From contig CM070596.1 in the NCBI GenBank assembly GCA_036346395.1, forward strand, positions 5,186,170-5,250,169: a DNA stretch of 64,000 nt, written 5' to 3'. The stretch is from Hsuehochloa calcarea. Its lineage: Eukaryota; Streptophyta; Magnoliopsida; Poales; Poaceae. The position numbers were made by a program, and so were the translations under genes. Each line of letters opens with the position of its first letter. Within the stretch, counting starts at the first letter, position 1. Under the pieces are notes generated by a model, which ran no database searches, was not told the origin of the DNA, and saw nothing but the letters and a program-made list of their open reading frames with translations. Shown here piece by piece: positions 1-11,499 of this stretch.

Positions 1-2
1 TT

Positions 3-1450
3 CCCAATACGGAGAATACTTTTGACAACGAGCGCCTCGAGAAGGTGTGGTGGGACAAAGTCGCGAGGATAGATAAGGCTGCGAGACCGGACCTTGTATA
101 TTCGATTTTGCTAGAACGACTATGAATGTAAGTATCTTCGAATACTTATATATGTGGCTTTCCTTCCCTTCTCACTTGTTTTCTTTTGCGTAAAGCTCGA
201 GCAAATTGTTTGTTGTCGGTGAGTATCATCGACAACTTTTAGAGCTAAGACAAGAGAAAGAACTACTCTGCGCAGAGGCAGAGAGGTGGTAAGTCACTTA
301 TCATTCATAGTTGTTTTTGACTTAAATACTCGTAAAATGTTTCACGAGAATAGTCATGGAAGAAACTCATGACGAAGTATCAGTCGAAAAGAACTTACGA
401 CTATTTACGACTGTAGTGGTCGAGAAAGACTTACAACCATATCTTAGTCGCAGAAAAACTTACGACTAGGTCAGTGGTTGTAGAAGTACTCACAACCATT
501 CGGCTGATGTTTATCTTCGTTCCTGTTCTTTGTAGGTTAAACAGTGATACGAAGACCTTAGTGACTCACTTTCATTGTGAAAAGGAAGAGTCGAGGAGGC
601 TAAGGAGCAAGTATTAGTCCTCTCGGATAGACTTCGAGAGACTGTCTCTGCATCTAAAAGATTGCGGGAAAAATAAGCGAGAAGTTCGAACTTAAGGCGC
701 TTTTGATCTTTAATCTTTACCAGACTCTCCTTTCTTCTCCGGATAAAGAAAAGAGATGCGAAGCTCCGCATCAAGTTCAAGAAAAATCTTTGGTTATTCA
801 GGAGTTTTCTCGCATTACCGCGAATAAGGATCAAGAACTCGAGGGTTTTAGAACTCGATTAACAGGTAAGTAAATCTTTACCTGTTATCCTTTTTGAGTA
901 TTTTCCCTTTTCTAAAGCCAATTTCTTGTTCAGAAATTGCTGCCCAATTGAGAAGCCTCGAGGCTATAATTATCTTTGTGTTATCTTCCTCTAGAAGTAT
1001 ATTTTTGTTTGACCGATATTATTCTTTTCAGAACAAGTGGTCGAAAACAAGAAGCTTCGCGAGGCTTCGACTTGTACCCAACAGGAGATGGAGTTGATGA
1101 AGACTAGTCTTCAAGGCAACATCACTCTCCTGAACAATGTGCTTAGTGAGCTACATTCTGAGGGAAAAACTCCTCGAGAAGATACCATAGCTGCTCACAC
1201 AAGTACCATTGGGGAACAAGTCGGAAAATTGCAAGAAATGGTGACCACTCTGAAGACTAATCAAGCTGAATCAATAAGGAAGCAATCGAAAGTGCGATAA
1301 GTTACGCTTTGGCGAAACTTAAAGCTCAAGACCCCGCCTTAATGTTAAACCAATCGAAGCCGACTTGATCGTCACGAATCGAGGCAAGTCGTCTGATTGA
1401 GGAAATGCAGTCAGTTGGTAAAAAGGTGGCGGAGGAAATGCAGCTAGGCT
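3..1450 (+). pseudogene. Antisense additional ORF (coiled-coil), gypsy element, spliced and decayed
   Basis: Reads on the opposite strand to pol, between pol and the missing 3' LTR. The pieces are: codons from base 3 to a stop at 123-125 (motif VWWDKVARIDKA); an exon from about 535 with EEAKEQVLVLSDRLRETVSA, ending at a strong donor (gtaagt) at 867; and an exon after the acceptor ttttcag near 1030, rich in E, Q, K and L with heptad spacing. A frame change near 1275 continues into AIESAISYALAKLKAQDPAL. The spliced layout and coiled-coil composition fit the additional ORFs of some grass gypsy elements; their function is unknown. Internal stops and the frameshift make this copy non-functional. 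The exon map is inferred from splice signals only. Confidence 0.6.
350..512. repeat. Array of about five short hairpin units, 35-40 bp each
   Basis: Successive imperfect inverted repeats of the form GTCG-agaa-aactta-CGAC lie in a probable intron of the antisense ORF. Examples are AGTCG...CGACT near 388 and GGTTGT...ACAACC near 475. The same unit recurs in the 5' LTR of this element at 9110-9260. Confidence 0.7.
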
Positions 1451-1764
1451 CTCCCCCTTCAGAGTAGTCTTGTAACTACCTTGTAAGGCAGACGATTTTT
1501 GTTAATGAGTAATATATGATCCGCCTCATTTCCTGAAAATTATCTTGTCGAGTAGTTAGTAACTCAAAAGATAATAAACGAATGAAAGACTAAGAATTGA
1601 AGTCAAATTAATAACTTTATCCTAGCCCCCGACTATTTGCTTAGATTGTTTAGACAATCTAAATAAATAGTGTCTAAAAAATGGGGTTTCTGAAAACAAA
1701 GAGAGGTTTATTTAACTTATAGCTTTTGTTACGGTTGTCAAGCACTGGTCGAAAAGAGTAGAAA

Positions 1765-2335
1765 CGACTTGACACTAGGAAGTTCCTTCTAGTGGGCAGG
1801 ACCACGTGCAGAGAGGAAAAACTTCGACTAGGTGATGTTCCCATCTCCGACTAGTTTAATCAAACCAAGAACAGCAACTTGAGTTAAACAAACGTCTTAG
1901 AGTACTTTAGTCATTCGTTCGTCCTTTTTTGGTGGACTTCGATAAGTCTTTTCCAAAGAGCAAAAGTAGGAGGCGGCGACACTAGGAAGTTTCCTTCTAG
2001 TGGGCGGTGACCACATGCAGAGAGGAAAGACTTCGACTAGGTGTGTCTCTTCCTTCGACCAGTTAAAACAAATCGAATACACCAAAGGTGGTCGAACAAA
2101 TGTAAAAAAGTGCGCTTTGCTTAGAATATTTACTGAAAAAAATAGACTAAGATTGAGAGAGTTGGCTTTGAGAACATTACGACTAGATAAAACCCGAGCT
2201 CTTTGTATTGGCAGAAAAAATGAGTAACGAGTCGATGCTAGGAAATTCCTTCTAGTGGGCAGAACCACATGCAGAGAGGAGAAGTTTCACCGGATGACGC
2301 TTCTCGCTGCCGGCGGTGTAAAGAAAAGCGGGTGT
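1765..2335. repeat. Three diverged tandem repeats, about 210-255 bp apart
   Basis: The block 'aggaa.ttccttctagtgggc', followed by a gaccacatgcagagagga-like stretch and a cttcgactaggt-like stretch, occurs near 1775, 1984 and 2238. It lies in the non-coding spacer between the antisense ORF and integrase. The array is specific to this element and not coding. Confidence 0.75.
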
Positions 2336-2479
2336 TTTCATATCATAGTCGAAAGATTTTTTAAAAAAAACTCTACTCAAAAAATAAGGCAAAAAGAGGT
2401 AGAAAGAACCTGGACTTTTATTGCCTGAGAAACTGGTCACACATAGAATTTGCGAATCGGGTCGATGTTCCAAGAGTTT

Positions 2480-3570
2480 GAGAGAACTCGCCCATCTTCC
2501 ATTGCTAGTCGATCGCCACTCGCCGAGTTATTTCGACCATGTGTAAGGACCTTCCCATTTAGGGAAAGTTTATTCCGATTAGACTTGGATTGGCGAGCCT
2601 CAATACCAAGTCACCTACAAAGAAGGTCTGCGAGGTTGGACCTAACGATTATAGTATCTGCGCAGGCTTGTTGGTAGACTGCCGAACGGATTAAGGCTAG
2701 GTTTCTCCTCTCTTCGAGTAGGTTAATGTCATCTGCTCGAAGTCGTTCTCGTCCGAGTTGTTGAAGGTTTCAACTCGTGTCGACCGCATTTTAGCTCCGG
2801 AGGAAGCATGGCTTCGCTCAAAACTAGAAAAAATGGTGTTTCTCCTGTTGCTCGACTGGTGGTCGCGCTTAACTGCCCATAATATAGAAGGTAATTCTTG
2901 TACCCAAGCCCCGAGCGCTAACAAGGCTGGTCGAAGACTCGAGTTTTAATTCCTCGCATTATTTGGCCGTTTGCACGTTCGACCGCCCCATTACTTTGGG
3001 GATGTGCAACAGAAGCATAGCATAGCTTGGTACCCAACTCGTCGCAAAATTCCTGAAATTTTGCACTTGCGAATTGTTTACCATTGTCTGTAATTATCCG
3101 ACTCGGAACTCCAAATCGACTAATTACGCTTATCATCATGAACCTTTTTGCTGCTTCCGTTGTTATCCCAGTTACAGGTTCAGCTTCGATCCATTTTGTG
3201 AACGTGTCAATAGCCACAAAAAGGAATTCGAAACCTCCTGGAGCTTTGGGAAACGGTCCTAGGATATCAAGCCCCCAGGTCGCAAAAGGCCAAGAAAGAG
3301 GTATTGTTTGTAATGCTTGAGCCGGTTGGTGTATCCGCTACCATGGAATTGACACTGGACACACTTTTTAACCACCCCCATAGCATCGTGCAGGTCAGAG
3401 GCCAAAAAACCTTGTCGAAAGGCTTTACCAACCAATGTTCTCAGAGGAAGCATGCGTCCCACAGATGCCACTTGTGTATATCGTGAAGGAGTGTTATTCC
3501 TTCGCTTTATGGAATGCATCGCATGAGTATTCCTTGGTTCCTCGTTTATAGAGGACTCCTTCAACCAAAG
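2480..3570 (-). pseudogene. Integrase region of gypsy pol
   Basis: Minus-strand integrase. An N-terminal zinc-binding part with CVQCQ lies at 3259-3564. The catalytic core at 2918-3217 has AIDTFTKWIEA (first Asp), IITDNGKQF (second Asp) and NGAVERANG (Glu), the three acidic positions of the DDE core. The part at 2697-2924 retains WVQELPSILWA and the motif RSTRVETFN typical of gypsy integrase C-terminal regions. The frame shifts between these blocks and stops interrupt them, so no functional protein is encoded. Confidence 0.88.
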
Positions 3571-3857
3571 TATACATTTTGGCTTTTCGGGATAATCGAC
3601 CGCCTCAAGATCATCTTGGTCACGAACCCTTGTAAAGATACTCGTAGATGGGAGTCATCCGTATCCTCGTAATCTAATGAGGCCATCTCAAGAGGAGGTG
3701 TTTCGGTTCTTCGACAGAGACGGTTCTTGGAGTTGCTCCAAGAAAACTCCTTTTGGCATCGTGGATCGGAAGAAGCCATCCGAGCAAGTTGGTCTCATGA
3801 GGAAATTATCCTTTCGAGGGATAAATTGTACCTCGAAACCTAAAAATGTTTTTCTAG

Positions 3858-5400
3858 CTTACGTGCTTCGATAAGTACCGAGCCATTGTTGAGTTAGAGC
3901 ACGGTACTCTTTCCGATTTGATTCACGACTAGTTGAGAGTCTCCTCTCACGAGTAGTCGATTTAATTGAGAGTGCTTTCGCGACTCGTATGCCGCCTAGC
4001 AAACCTTCGTACTCTGCTACATTGTTAGTAGCCCAAAGTTTAATTGTATGGCATACTTTAAGGTTTCTCCGTAGGAGATACCAGACCACCCTCACCGAGC
4101 CACTTAAAGTAAGTGACCGTCAAAGTACATCATCCACCGGTCGTGGGAATCGTGATCGGGATCCTGAGCAGTTCAAGATTTGTCCATTCGCGACAAAGTC
4201 CGCCAAGATCTGGGATTTTATGGCCGTTCGGGACACGAAATGGAGGTCGAACTCCCAAGTTCGACCGACCATTTTGCCATGCGCCCCATTGCTTCCTTAT
4301 TATGGAGGATTGCTCCCAAAGGAAACTCGGGCAACACAACTATTTTGTGCGCTCAAAATAATGCCGCAGCTTCTCAAGACATGAGGAGGGCATATAGAAG
4401 TTTTTGGACACGAGGGTAACGCTCCTTAGGCGTGTAAAACTTCGTTGACGAGTAAACCGGTCGTGTATGCGTTTTCACGCTCTACGACTAGTATGCGCGC
4501 TTTTGCACGTGGCGTGGCGGCTAGGTAAATTAAGAGCGTCTCTTCGGCTTTGGAGAAACCGAGCAGAGCACTCGAAAGATACCTCTTGACATCCTCAAAG
4601 GCGCGTTTGCCTCGCTCGACCACTCAAAACCTTCATATCTCCCGAGAAGTTTAAAGAAAGGTAGTCCTTTTCTCCTAGTCGTTCGATGAAACGACTTAAA
4701 GCCGCCATGCACCCAAAGTGAGTTTTGGACTTCCTTTTTGTGTTTGGAGGACGATCCGGAGGATGGCTTTTATTTTTTCAGATTTGCTTGATTCCTCGTT
4801 CGGATACTAGGAATCCAAGCAATTTTCCCAAGAAATTCCAAACACACACTTCTTTGGATTGAGTTTTAAGCGGTGCTTTCGAGGTTGTCGAATGTTTCTT
4901 GTAGGTCGGTGATATGATTAAGTCTCTTAATGCTTTTTACGACTAGATCATCAACATAGGCTTCCAAATTCGGCCTAATTGAGATGAAAAAGTCGATTGC
5001 ATTAGGCGTTGAAAAGAAGCGCCAGATTCTTTAGACCAAATGGCATTTTGACATAGCAAAAGGTACCAAATGGAGTAATGAATGCGGTCTTTTCTTCATC
5101 GCTTAAACACATATTGATCGGTGGTATCCGAATATGCATCTAAAAACTTAATATCTCACAACTGCAGCTTGAATCAACCGGTGATCGACACGAGGTAAAG
5201 GGAAATCATCTTTTGGACAAGCTTTATTAAGATCAAGAAAGTCCACGCACATACGCCATTTGCCGTTTGACTTTTTGACCATTACAGGGTTAGCCAACCA
5301 CTCTGGGTGGTTGACTTCTCTTATAAAGCCTGCTTTAAGTAGCTTATCCAACTCTGATTTAATAGCATCTCGTCGATCAGGGGCAAATCTCCGTAATTTT
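3858..5400 (-). pseudogene. Reverse transcriptase and RNase H region of gypsy pol
   Basis: The RT fingers/palm part at 5148-5351 contains LLKAGFIREVNHPEWLANPV and WRMCVDFLDLNKACPKDDFP, a strong match to gypsy RT. Between about 4860 and 5140 the frame is broken but palm-like residues remain. The stretch 4426-4712 holds the RT connection (ERGKRAFEDVKRYL). RNase H lies at 3859-4095 with NVAEYEGLLGGIRVAKAL. Stops and frame changes occur throughout. Confidence 0.88.
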
Positions 5401-5943
5401 TGTTTTCTGGTACTTTATCGGCCGTAAAGCTAGCTGTGCTCGATCACCTCCCGGGACTCGGGCATGTCGGATGCTTGCCACGCAAAGACATCTGCGTTAG
5501 CTCGGAGGAAGGTAATGAGGGCGTCTTCCTATTTGGGGTCGAGAAGTCTCCCCGATGCGAACAGTCTTCGAGGGTTCTTCTGCGTCCAGAGGAACCTCTT
5601 TGACTTGGTCGTTCGGCTTTGGTGTAGACTTTAGGCTTCGACTTGCTAGTCGAAGGTCGACTTTCATCTCGAGTTGGTATTTGACCAACCATCTCGAGGA
5701 TCGACTATCGCATGACTATACGCCATCTTTTGTCACATTGAATGGTGATCACTCCTTTGGGACTCGCATCTTAAGACATTGATACCCATAATGAGTAGCC
5801 ATTAAGAATTTTGCCAAAGTTGGTCGTCCGAGTATGGCATTATATGCCGATCGAAATCGACCACATCAAAGGAGACTTTCCGTCTCCGAAATTACTTGGT
5901 GAGCCAAATGTTAAAGGAAGAGAAACTTGGCCAATAGGTTTGG

Positions 5944-6144
5944 TCAAGACCCTTGTACAATTCCATGAAAGGAGTATCGCATCGCCTTACCTTTGTCCCG
6001 GTACTTGCATCTCGCCGGGGCATTAGTAAATAATATGTTCAAAGAATCGCCACCATCAACCAACACTCGATTGACCCGACAGCTTGTTGATGGTGGGTTC
6101 GACCACAATCGGATATCGACTGATCGACTCGTAGTGATCGGCAA
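5944..6144 (-). pseudogene. Aspartic protease region of gypsy element
   Basis: The minus-strand stretch has NRVLVDGGDSLNILF, which resembles the VDGGSSLNILF signature of retroelement aspartic proteases; the usual catalytic Asp lies in the VDGG motif. It sits between the gag zinc-knuckle part and RT, as expected. The remainder of the protease is not readable in one frame. Confidence 0.7.
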
Positions 6145-6236
6145 TCATCCTTCTCAAAAGAGATGGTAACTTCCCACCACTTGGTAATTTATTGACGAGA
6201 GGAGTATGTATAGAATTTACCTCTCATCCGCAGACT

Positions 6237-8536
6237 TTAAGTTGTCGCTTGGAGTCGATGTCGATGATCCTCCGTAGATGTGCTCAACGGTATGTTGTGG
6301 ATCTTGAACGGCATCTCCTCATCATCCGACGACTTTTGGCCACTCGTATGTCCTACCCGCCGAGAGTAGGGAGTGGTGCTTGTGCTGTAGTAGTCCTCGA
6401 GCTTTCTTTGGAAAACTCGGCAGTTGCGGAGGTCATGTCCTTCCTTTTTATGAAAAGGACACCACCTTGGTTTGTCGTTCCTACGATCAGGGCGCTTACC
6501 TTTGCCTTGATCAGGGTACGACTTGGTGGTTTGGGGCTCTCCATCTTTCACGGCAGAACCTCCTTGGAACCCACTGGTTTGTGGTTTTTGACTCTTTATT
6601 TTCTTCTTGGACTTTTTTGCTTTTTTATCCTTACCAACTTCACCTGGCTCTCGAGGAGTATATGTTTCTCGATCGATAGTGTTGTTCCACTCGACTGCCT
6701 CAGAAGCAGTTGCATATCGATCGGCCATCTCGAAGAGTTCGGCAACAGTGTTGGGAGGATTCAAAGCAATGTCCTCCGTTATCCTTCTACTACGGACTCC
6801 TTGCTTAAAAGCCACGATCACAGAGGAATCGAAATTTCCGAATTGAGTTACGAACCGGCTAAAGCGCTTGATGAATTGACGCAAAGTCTCGTTGTTGTTC
6901 GCTTTATCGGTGCAAGTCGCCTTCTTTTCGTAGGCGGTTGTATGTGCCTTGGAAATTCGCCTGTAGAAGATCACAGAGGTGTTGCCAAGAGTAGATCGAC
7001 TCGAGTGATTGGTTTAATAACCACGATCGAGCGGATCCTTCGAGCACAGTCGGAAGGTAATTCGCCATTACATGCTCTCCTCCTCCTGCTGCTCGGACAG
7101 CTGTTGTATAGATCTGAAGAAATTCAATGGGATTTTGAGATCCATCAAATTTCTCCATGTTCACTGGTCGAAAATGAGGTGGCCGAATGAACGCTCAAGG
7201 TCGGCGAAAATGCCCAGATCCCAGAATCACTTCTTGACGCCTTCTTTGTAGGAAAGAAGGGTTAATGTCACCAGGTGATCGTATACGACGATACCCGGTA
7301 ACAGGCTGACCTGTTCTGTAGTAGGCCTCAGTTCTACGAGGAGAATACTCCTCGTATTCCACTCGTTGTGAATTTCTTTGTCGAAGTGGTGAATGATCAC
7401 CTCTCCGAGGGGCTTCTTGATCTTCAGCTGATCGAAAGGTATTTCTCCGAATAGGGGATCGATTCGACTTATGGCCGTGTCGATTCCTACGTAGAGAAAT
7501 ATTCGATTGACTGGTAGCTGAGGAAGTCGTATTGCTACGACTACCTGAATGTTGTCGATGAGGTACCTCCAGTCTTGTCATCACAGTTCGAAGTCTTTGC
7601 GTAATCTCTTCAGCAAAGAGATCGTACCCTGGCGTTCGAGCAAGCTCTTGACTGGGATTCTCGAGCAAGTCGTTGATGTCCTGGAGTTCTTGTACCTCCT
7701 CCGACTGATGTTGAATGCGCCCAGGCAGGTTCTTCTGGACTGCAATTTTCTTTCTTCTGACGACATCAAAATCCTCCTCATCAGGTCTTTGAGGCCTTCT
7801 TAGTGGAGTGCGAGAATGTCGAGGATTTCCTCGCTCATCAGTGTTGGTCCTCTCTCGCCAACGGTGGTGCCCTTGCCATTACCACGAGGGGCGTGTGTGA
7901 TCTTCGGGGAGTGTTCTTATCTCGGCCTCCATGAGGTCGACCACGATTTGGGGAAGGACGAAGACCTCCCGTTGATGATTCTCACTTGCGCCGAGGCCTC
8001 CCGCTGAGGAGTGCTCGAGGACACCATCTGGCGACTTGGAGTAATCCTCCGGTAGGGGAACTCCGGTTATAATCGTCTCCGTTCGCAAATGAGATCTGCG
8101 CGGGAGATGGTCGAATTTGTAGGAAAAGCATGCTTGATCCCACCCTCTCCGGAGTTATCACGAGAGAGAGGATCACTAGATCTTTGGTGGAGTCTGGAAT
8201 GGTGGCTCCAGAACTTGACTTACCAAGTCGGACCGCCTTAAGGGACTTGAACACTTGGGGAAAGAACTCTCGTCGTGTTGTGAGTCCTCACAGGAGCGGT
8301 CTGGTCGGATTGACCCTTGTCCTTTGAGAGAATTGGCTCCTCTGTTGGGCGTATTGTTGTGGGGATAAGGATCCTCCTCAACTCCATTAATGGGATGGTT
8401 TCTGGAGAACAATCTCCGAGGCAACATCACCATCGGCGGATGCATCACTCGGCTCAGTAGTCGAAACCGGCATCCATGTCGATGTCTGCAGAATCCGCCA
8501 AGTCAAACCAGTTCTCCTCGCTCCATTCTCCGCCAT
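6237..8536 (-). pseudogene. gag of gypsy element
   Basis: The capsid region (Retrotrans_gag type) spans about 6500-7165 in two frames: MEKFDGSQNPIEFLQIYTTA, SARSWLLNQ and the QANFQGTYNR motif in the first, then ETLRQFIKRFSRF in the second, with a frameshift near 6950. A Cys/His cluster CPFHKKEGHDLRNC near 6430 resembles the zinc knuckle. A charged R/S-rich part lies at 7195-7668. The probable start is ATG at 8536 on the minus strand, just inside the PBS. There MAENG is followed, after a one-base frameshift, by SEENWFDLADS, which parallels the gag start at 53067. The section 7670-8530 has no recognisable domain. Confidence 0.82.
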
Positions 8537-8589
8537 GATTGCATGAGATTGGAAAAAGAGAGTATGTTGACAAGAGATTACCGGAAGAT

Positions 8590-8606
8590 CCCCACGGACG
8601 GCGCCA
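8590..8606 (-). other. Primer-binding site of gypsy element 1
   Basis: The minus strand reads TGGCGCCGTCCGTGGGG, two bases from the LTR end, as expected for the tRNA primer site of this gypsy group. The second copy at 52975 reads TGGCGCCGTCTGTGGGG. Confidence 0.85.
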
Positions 8607-8608
8607 AC

Positions 8609-9309
8609 TGTCGGTGTATTAGAACCGATCTTACGTAAAGATTGTTTGATTCGGGGGGTCTCCTAGAGATAAGATCACGCAGAGTGGATTGACACGGATG
8701 TTTAGGCAGTTCGTGTCTTCTCAGGAGAGAATAATAACCCTAATCTCGTGTGTATGGTATTCTTGATGATCAAGTAAAAGACTAAGACTATTACAGAGAA
8801 TAGCACTTGTGTTCCTACTTGACTAGCTCTTATTCGCCCTCCCACTATCTCTCTGATCGATGCCCTTATATAGTCGTGAAGAAGTAGCCATTTTGCCCTG
8901 CGGGAGATGCGCCTAATTAATCCGAAGCTTGGCGCATGATGGCGAGAATTACGGCGCCTCGGCTTCTTCACGCCGTCCGCAATTATCTTCCGGAGATAAT
9001 GGGATAATTACGCACCATTAATAAGCGGAATAATAGTGCGTGCGCACCGCTCGATTCTTTAATCAATTAGACCCACTACTTTGTAGGTTTGATTATAAGG
9101 TGGTCGTAGTTTACCTGGTCGTAGAAGAACTTACGACCAGGTAGCAGTCGTAGAAGGACCTACAACTATGTAGTGGTCGTAGAAGGACTTACGACCATGA
9201 TATAGTCGTAGCAAGACTTACAACTGTGGGGGTGATTGTAGAAGAACTTACAACCTCTTATTGGGCTTCTCCCTTATAGATAAGGGGTATCTCTGGGGAC
9301 TATGTGACA
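8609..9309 (-). mobile_element. 5' LTR of gypsy element 1
   Basis: On the plus strand it begins TGTCGGTG directly beside the inverted PBS and ends near ...GTGACA, giving TG...CA ends and about 701 bp. An inverted TATA-like box (cttatatagtcg) lies near 8871. The right edge at 9309 is the best TG/CA choice but is not confirmed by a TSD. A tandem hairpin array occupies 9110-9260. Confidence 0.75.
9110..9260. repeat. Tandem hairpin array in gypsy LTR
   Basis: About five consecutive units such as GGTCGTA-gaagaact-TACGACC, each an inverted repeat of 6-7 bp around an 8-bp A-rich loop. The spacing is roughly 35 bp. In the sense direction they lie upstream of the TATA-like box, so they are in U3. Confidence 0.75.
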
Positions 9310-11400
9310 TCATATTTACCCATAATAAGAATTATAGATAAAAGATAAAATGAGGATTATTAGATCCTCGTCAAGACCACTGGAGCGCCTATGTCGTCTT
9401 CGACCATATCGCCGCAACTCTCTTCATCGCCGTTCTTCTTCGCCTTCGACTGTGAGCTTCCCCACCATTGTTCACCGCCCACCGACCTCCCTCGACCTCT
9501 CTCTCTCGGTCTTGCTGTGCCCTGTTCTCTCTCTCTTGTTCTTTCGACTGCTTGGAGCAGTCGAATCATTCTTTTGACTACATTGTGTTGTCGAACCTCC
9601 TTCGACCAGGTAGTAGAACCTCCTTCCAACCACATGTAGTCAAACATCCTTCGACCACGTAGTCAAACCTTCTTCCGACCACCTGTAGTCAAAACTACCC
9701 CGAGAGCTCGTTCGCCTTCATTCGAGCTCCGATTCGAGTGATTCAAATTTCTAATTTTATTTTAATTTAGTACCTTTCTTTTGGTTCTAGTTTGGTTATT
9801 TTTGAATTTTATTTGGAGTTGTTTTATTTATTTGGCTCTTTTCGCACGTATAAATTCTGACATTTTCGAAGAGTTCTTGGACCGGGCGATCTCGACCGAA
9901 GCATCTCAACTCTTCAACGAAGGCAAGTCGTAGGCATTTGATCATGTCGTACCCATTTTATAAAATTATATTATTTTATATCAGCATGCATTGCTATTTT
10001 TATATCAATTGTTTCCGGGATTAGTTAAATACCTACTTGACAGTACGACTCCTTCAATAGTTGTGATTGACATGTTGACATGTGCCCTTGGGCACCATAG
10101 GTTGAGTAATCTTAGTTGGACATTATTGTAATACCAACATGTGTGAGTATTATGCTTAGTCGTGCTTTAGTTATGCGATGGTCTCTCGTTCACACAATTC
10201 AATGATGATGAATTTGACATAATGATATATAGAATTGTGACGGAGCCACTGTTGATAAAATTTATTGTGCCATAGCAAGGGTTGCCATTTGGTCGGGTTG
10301 AACCAAAAATGATTTCATACTCGAGCGAATGAGTGTGAAGTAAAGGGGATGCGGGAAGCATGTTGGGATGAGGATGTTTCGTTTGAGTAGGCACTAAGGA
10401 CTTAACTTTGTGCGCCATTGATCTGGGTCATATCGTGCAACCACAAGTCCATTTGTGGGGTGGACCTGGCCAACTTAGCAATGCTTTGAGTCGATTATAT
10501 TTGGGTTGATAAGTGGCGCCAGATGGGGCCGGATTGAGGCAAAACCTTAGCGGGCAGAACCGAGTCAAAGCGGAGCTTTGTAAAAGCCTTGTGATAATCT
10601 CTTAGTCGCACGTCTCGAAAATGTGTGAGCAGAAAGTTTAAGCTGATTATCTCTTGTGGGTCAAGATGTATAATCTCTGTTGTGTGTAAAAATATTCAAA
10701 TAGTTGTGTCCCCGGTTGCGAACAATGGCTGGTGATTTCACACGAGGGGTAGATTTTCTCAAAAATATTATCGTGAATGGTTTCGAGTTGTTGGAGTGAT
10801 TGTTGGTTGGGAAGTGAACAGGGTGTTCACGAGTTGTTTCAAAAAAACTTGATTACTTATGTATTAATATTTTAAATAGTGCTTTACAATGTACTTACTA
10901 TATTTACTGTCAATATTGCCTTATGCAAAATAGCCATAAAGCTATCTTTGTCAAGCCTTGAATGAATACTATTTGCATACATTTCTCCACGACTTGCTGA
11001 GTACTCTAAGTACTCACGACTTTACGCCATTTGTTGATCAATCATCGTAGAAGACCCGGGGAGCACCGAGTTCTATTAGGAAGACTACTTCGAAGACCAT
11101 GCGAACTAGGCCGCATCCTCCACTCGATTGCCTGTGGGCATGTCGTATGGCTTCCACGTGTAGTTTCTTTTCGCTGCAAGTTTACGCTATTGTTGTTAAG
11201 CCCTGCGTGGCAACATCTATAAAGCTTGACCATAAGGTCCTTTTGTTACTAAGAAATATTGATTTGTCTGCTTCCTATCAACCTTGTTGTATAGATATGA
11301 TTTCATTGATGTTGCAAATTGTGTGGACTAGCTACTGATCATGGGACTAGTTTAGAATACACAGAGGGTCTCAGAGTTGCATATCCGGGGTCTCGACACA
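9310..11400 (+). mobile_element. RIRE3/Retrosat-like gypsy LTR, partial
   Basis: No coding region. The segment is collinear with 59018-64000. Shared blocks include ggacttaactttgtgcgc (10391 and 62128), atgcaaaatagcca-like (10923), ctatttgcatacatttc (10970 and 63594), gcttgctgagt.ct, tgggcatgt and tactgatc.tgg. This pattern is typical of the long LTRs of RIRE3/Retrosat-type elements, though the family name is from memory. The right end near 11400 (...tctcgacaca) is probable; the left end is cut by gypsy element 1. Confidence 0.6.
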
Positions 11401-11499
11401 TATTCTAGCCATTTGTTGCAGTCAGTAAAGAGAATTATCGGTTAATCGGAGAGATTAGGGCCTAAGACACACACACACACACGAGAGAGAGGCTTATCT

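Larger units (their letters stand above)
1..9309 (-). mobile_element. Ty3/gypsy LTR retrotransposon, decayed, 3' LTR outside window
   Basis: A minus-strand gypsy element. From right to left it shows the 5' LTR (8609-9309), a primer-binding site reading TGGCGCCGTCCGTGGGG, a gag start near 8536, capsid and zinc-knuckle-like region, protease, RT, RNase H, integrase, a spacer with tandem repeats, and an antisense coiled-coil ORF at the window edge. The order PR-RT-RH-INT is diagnostic of Ty3/gypsy. An additional ORF antisense to pol is known from grass elements of the Grande and RIRE2 type. All coding parts carry stops and frameshifts, so the copy is inactive. The 3' LTR must lie left of base 1, so neither TSDs nor LTR divergence can be assessed. 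A related copy on the plus strand begins at 52292. Confidence 0.9.

Noticed and set aside
6192..7190. A 332-codon open frame on the plus strand, the longest in the window
   Set aside because: It lies antisense to the recognisable gag capsid region, has no known motif, and its length is explained by the codon composition of gag on the opposite strand.
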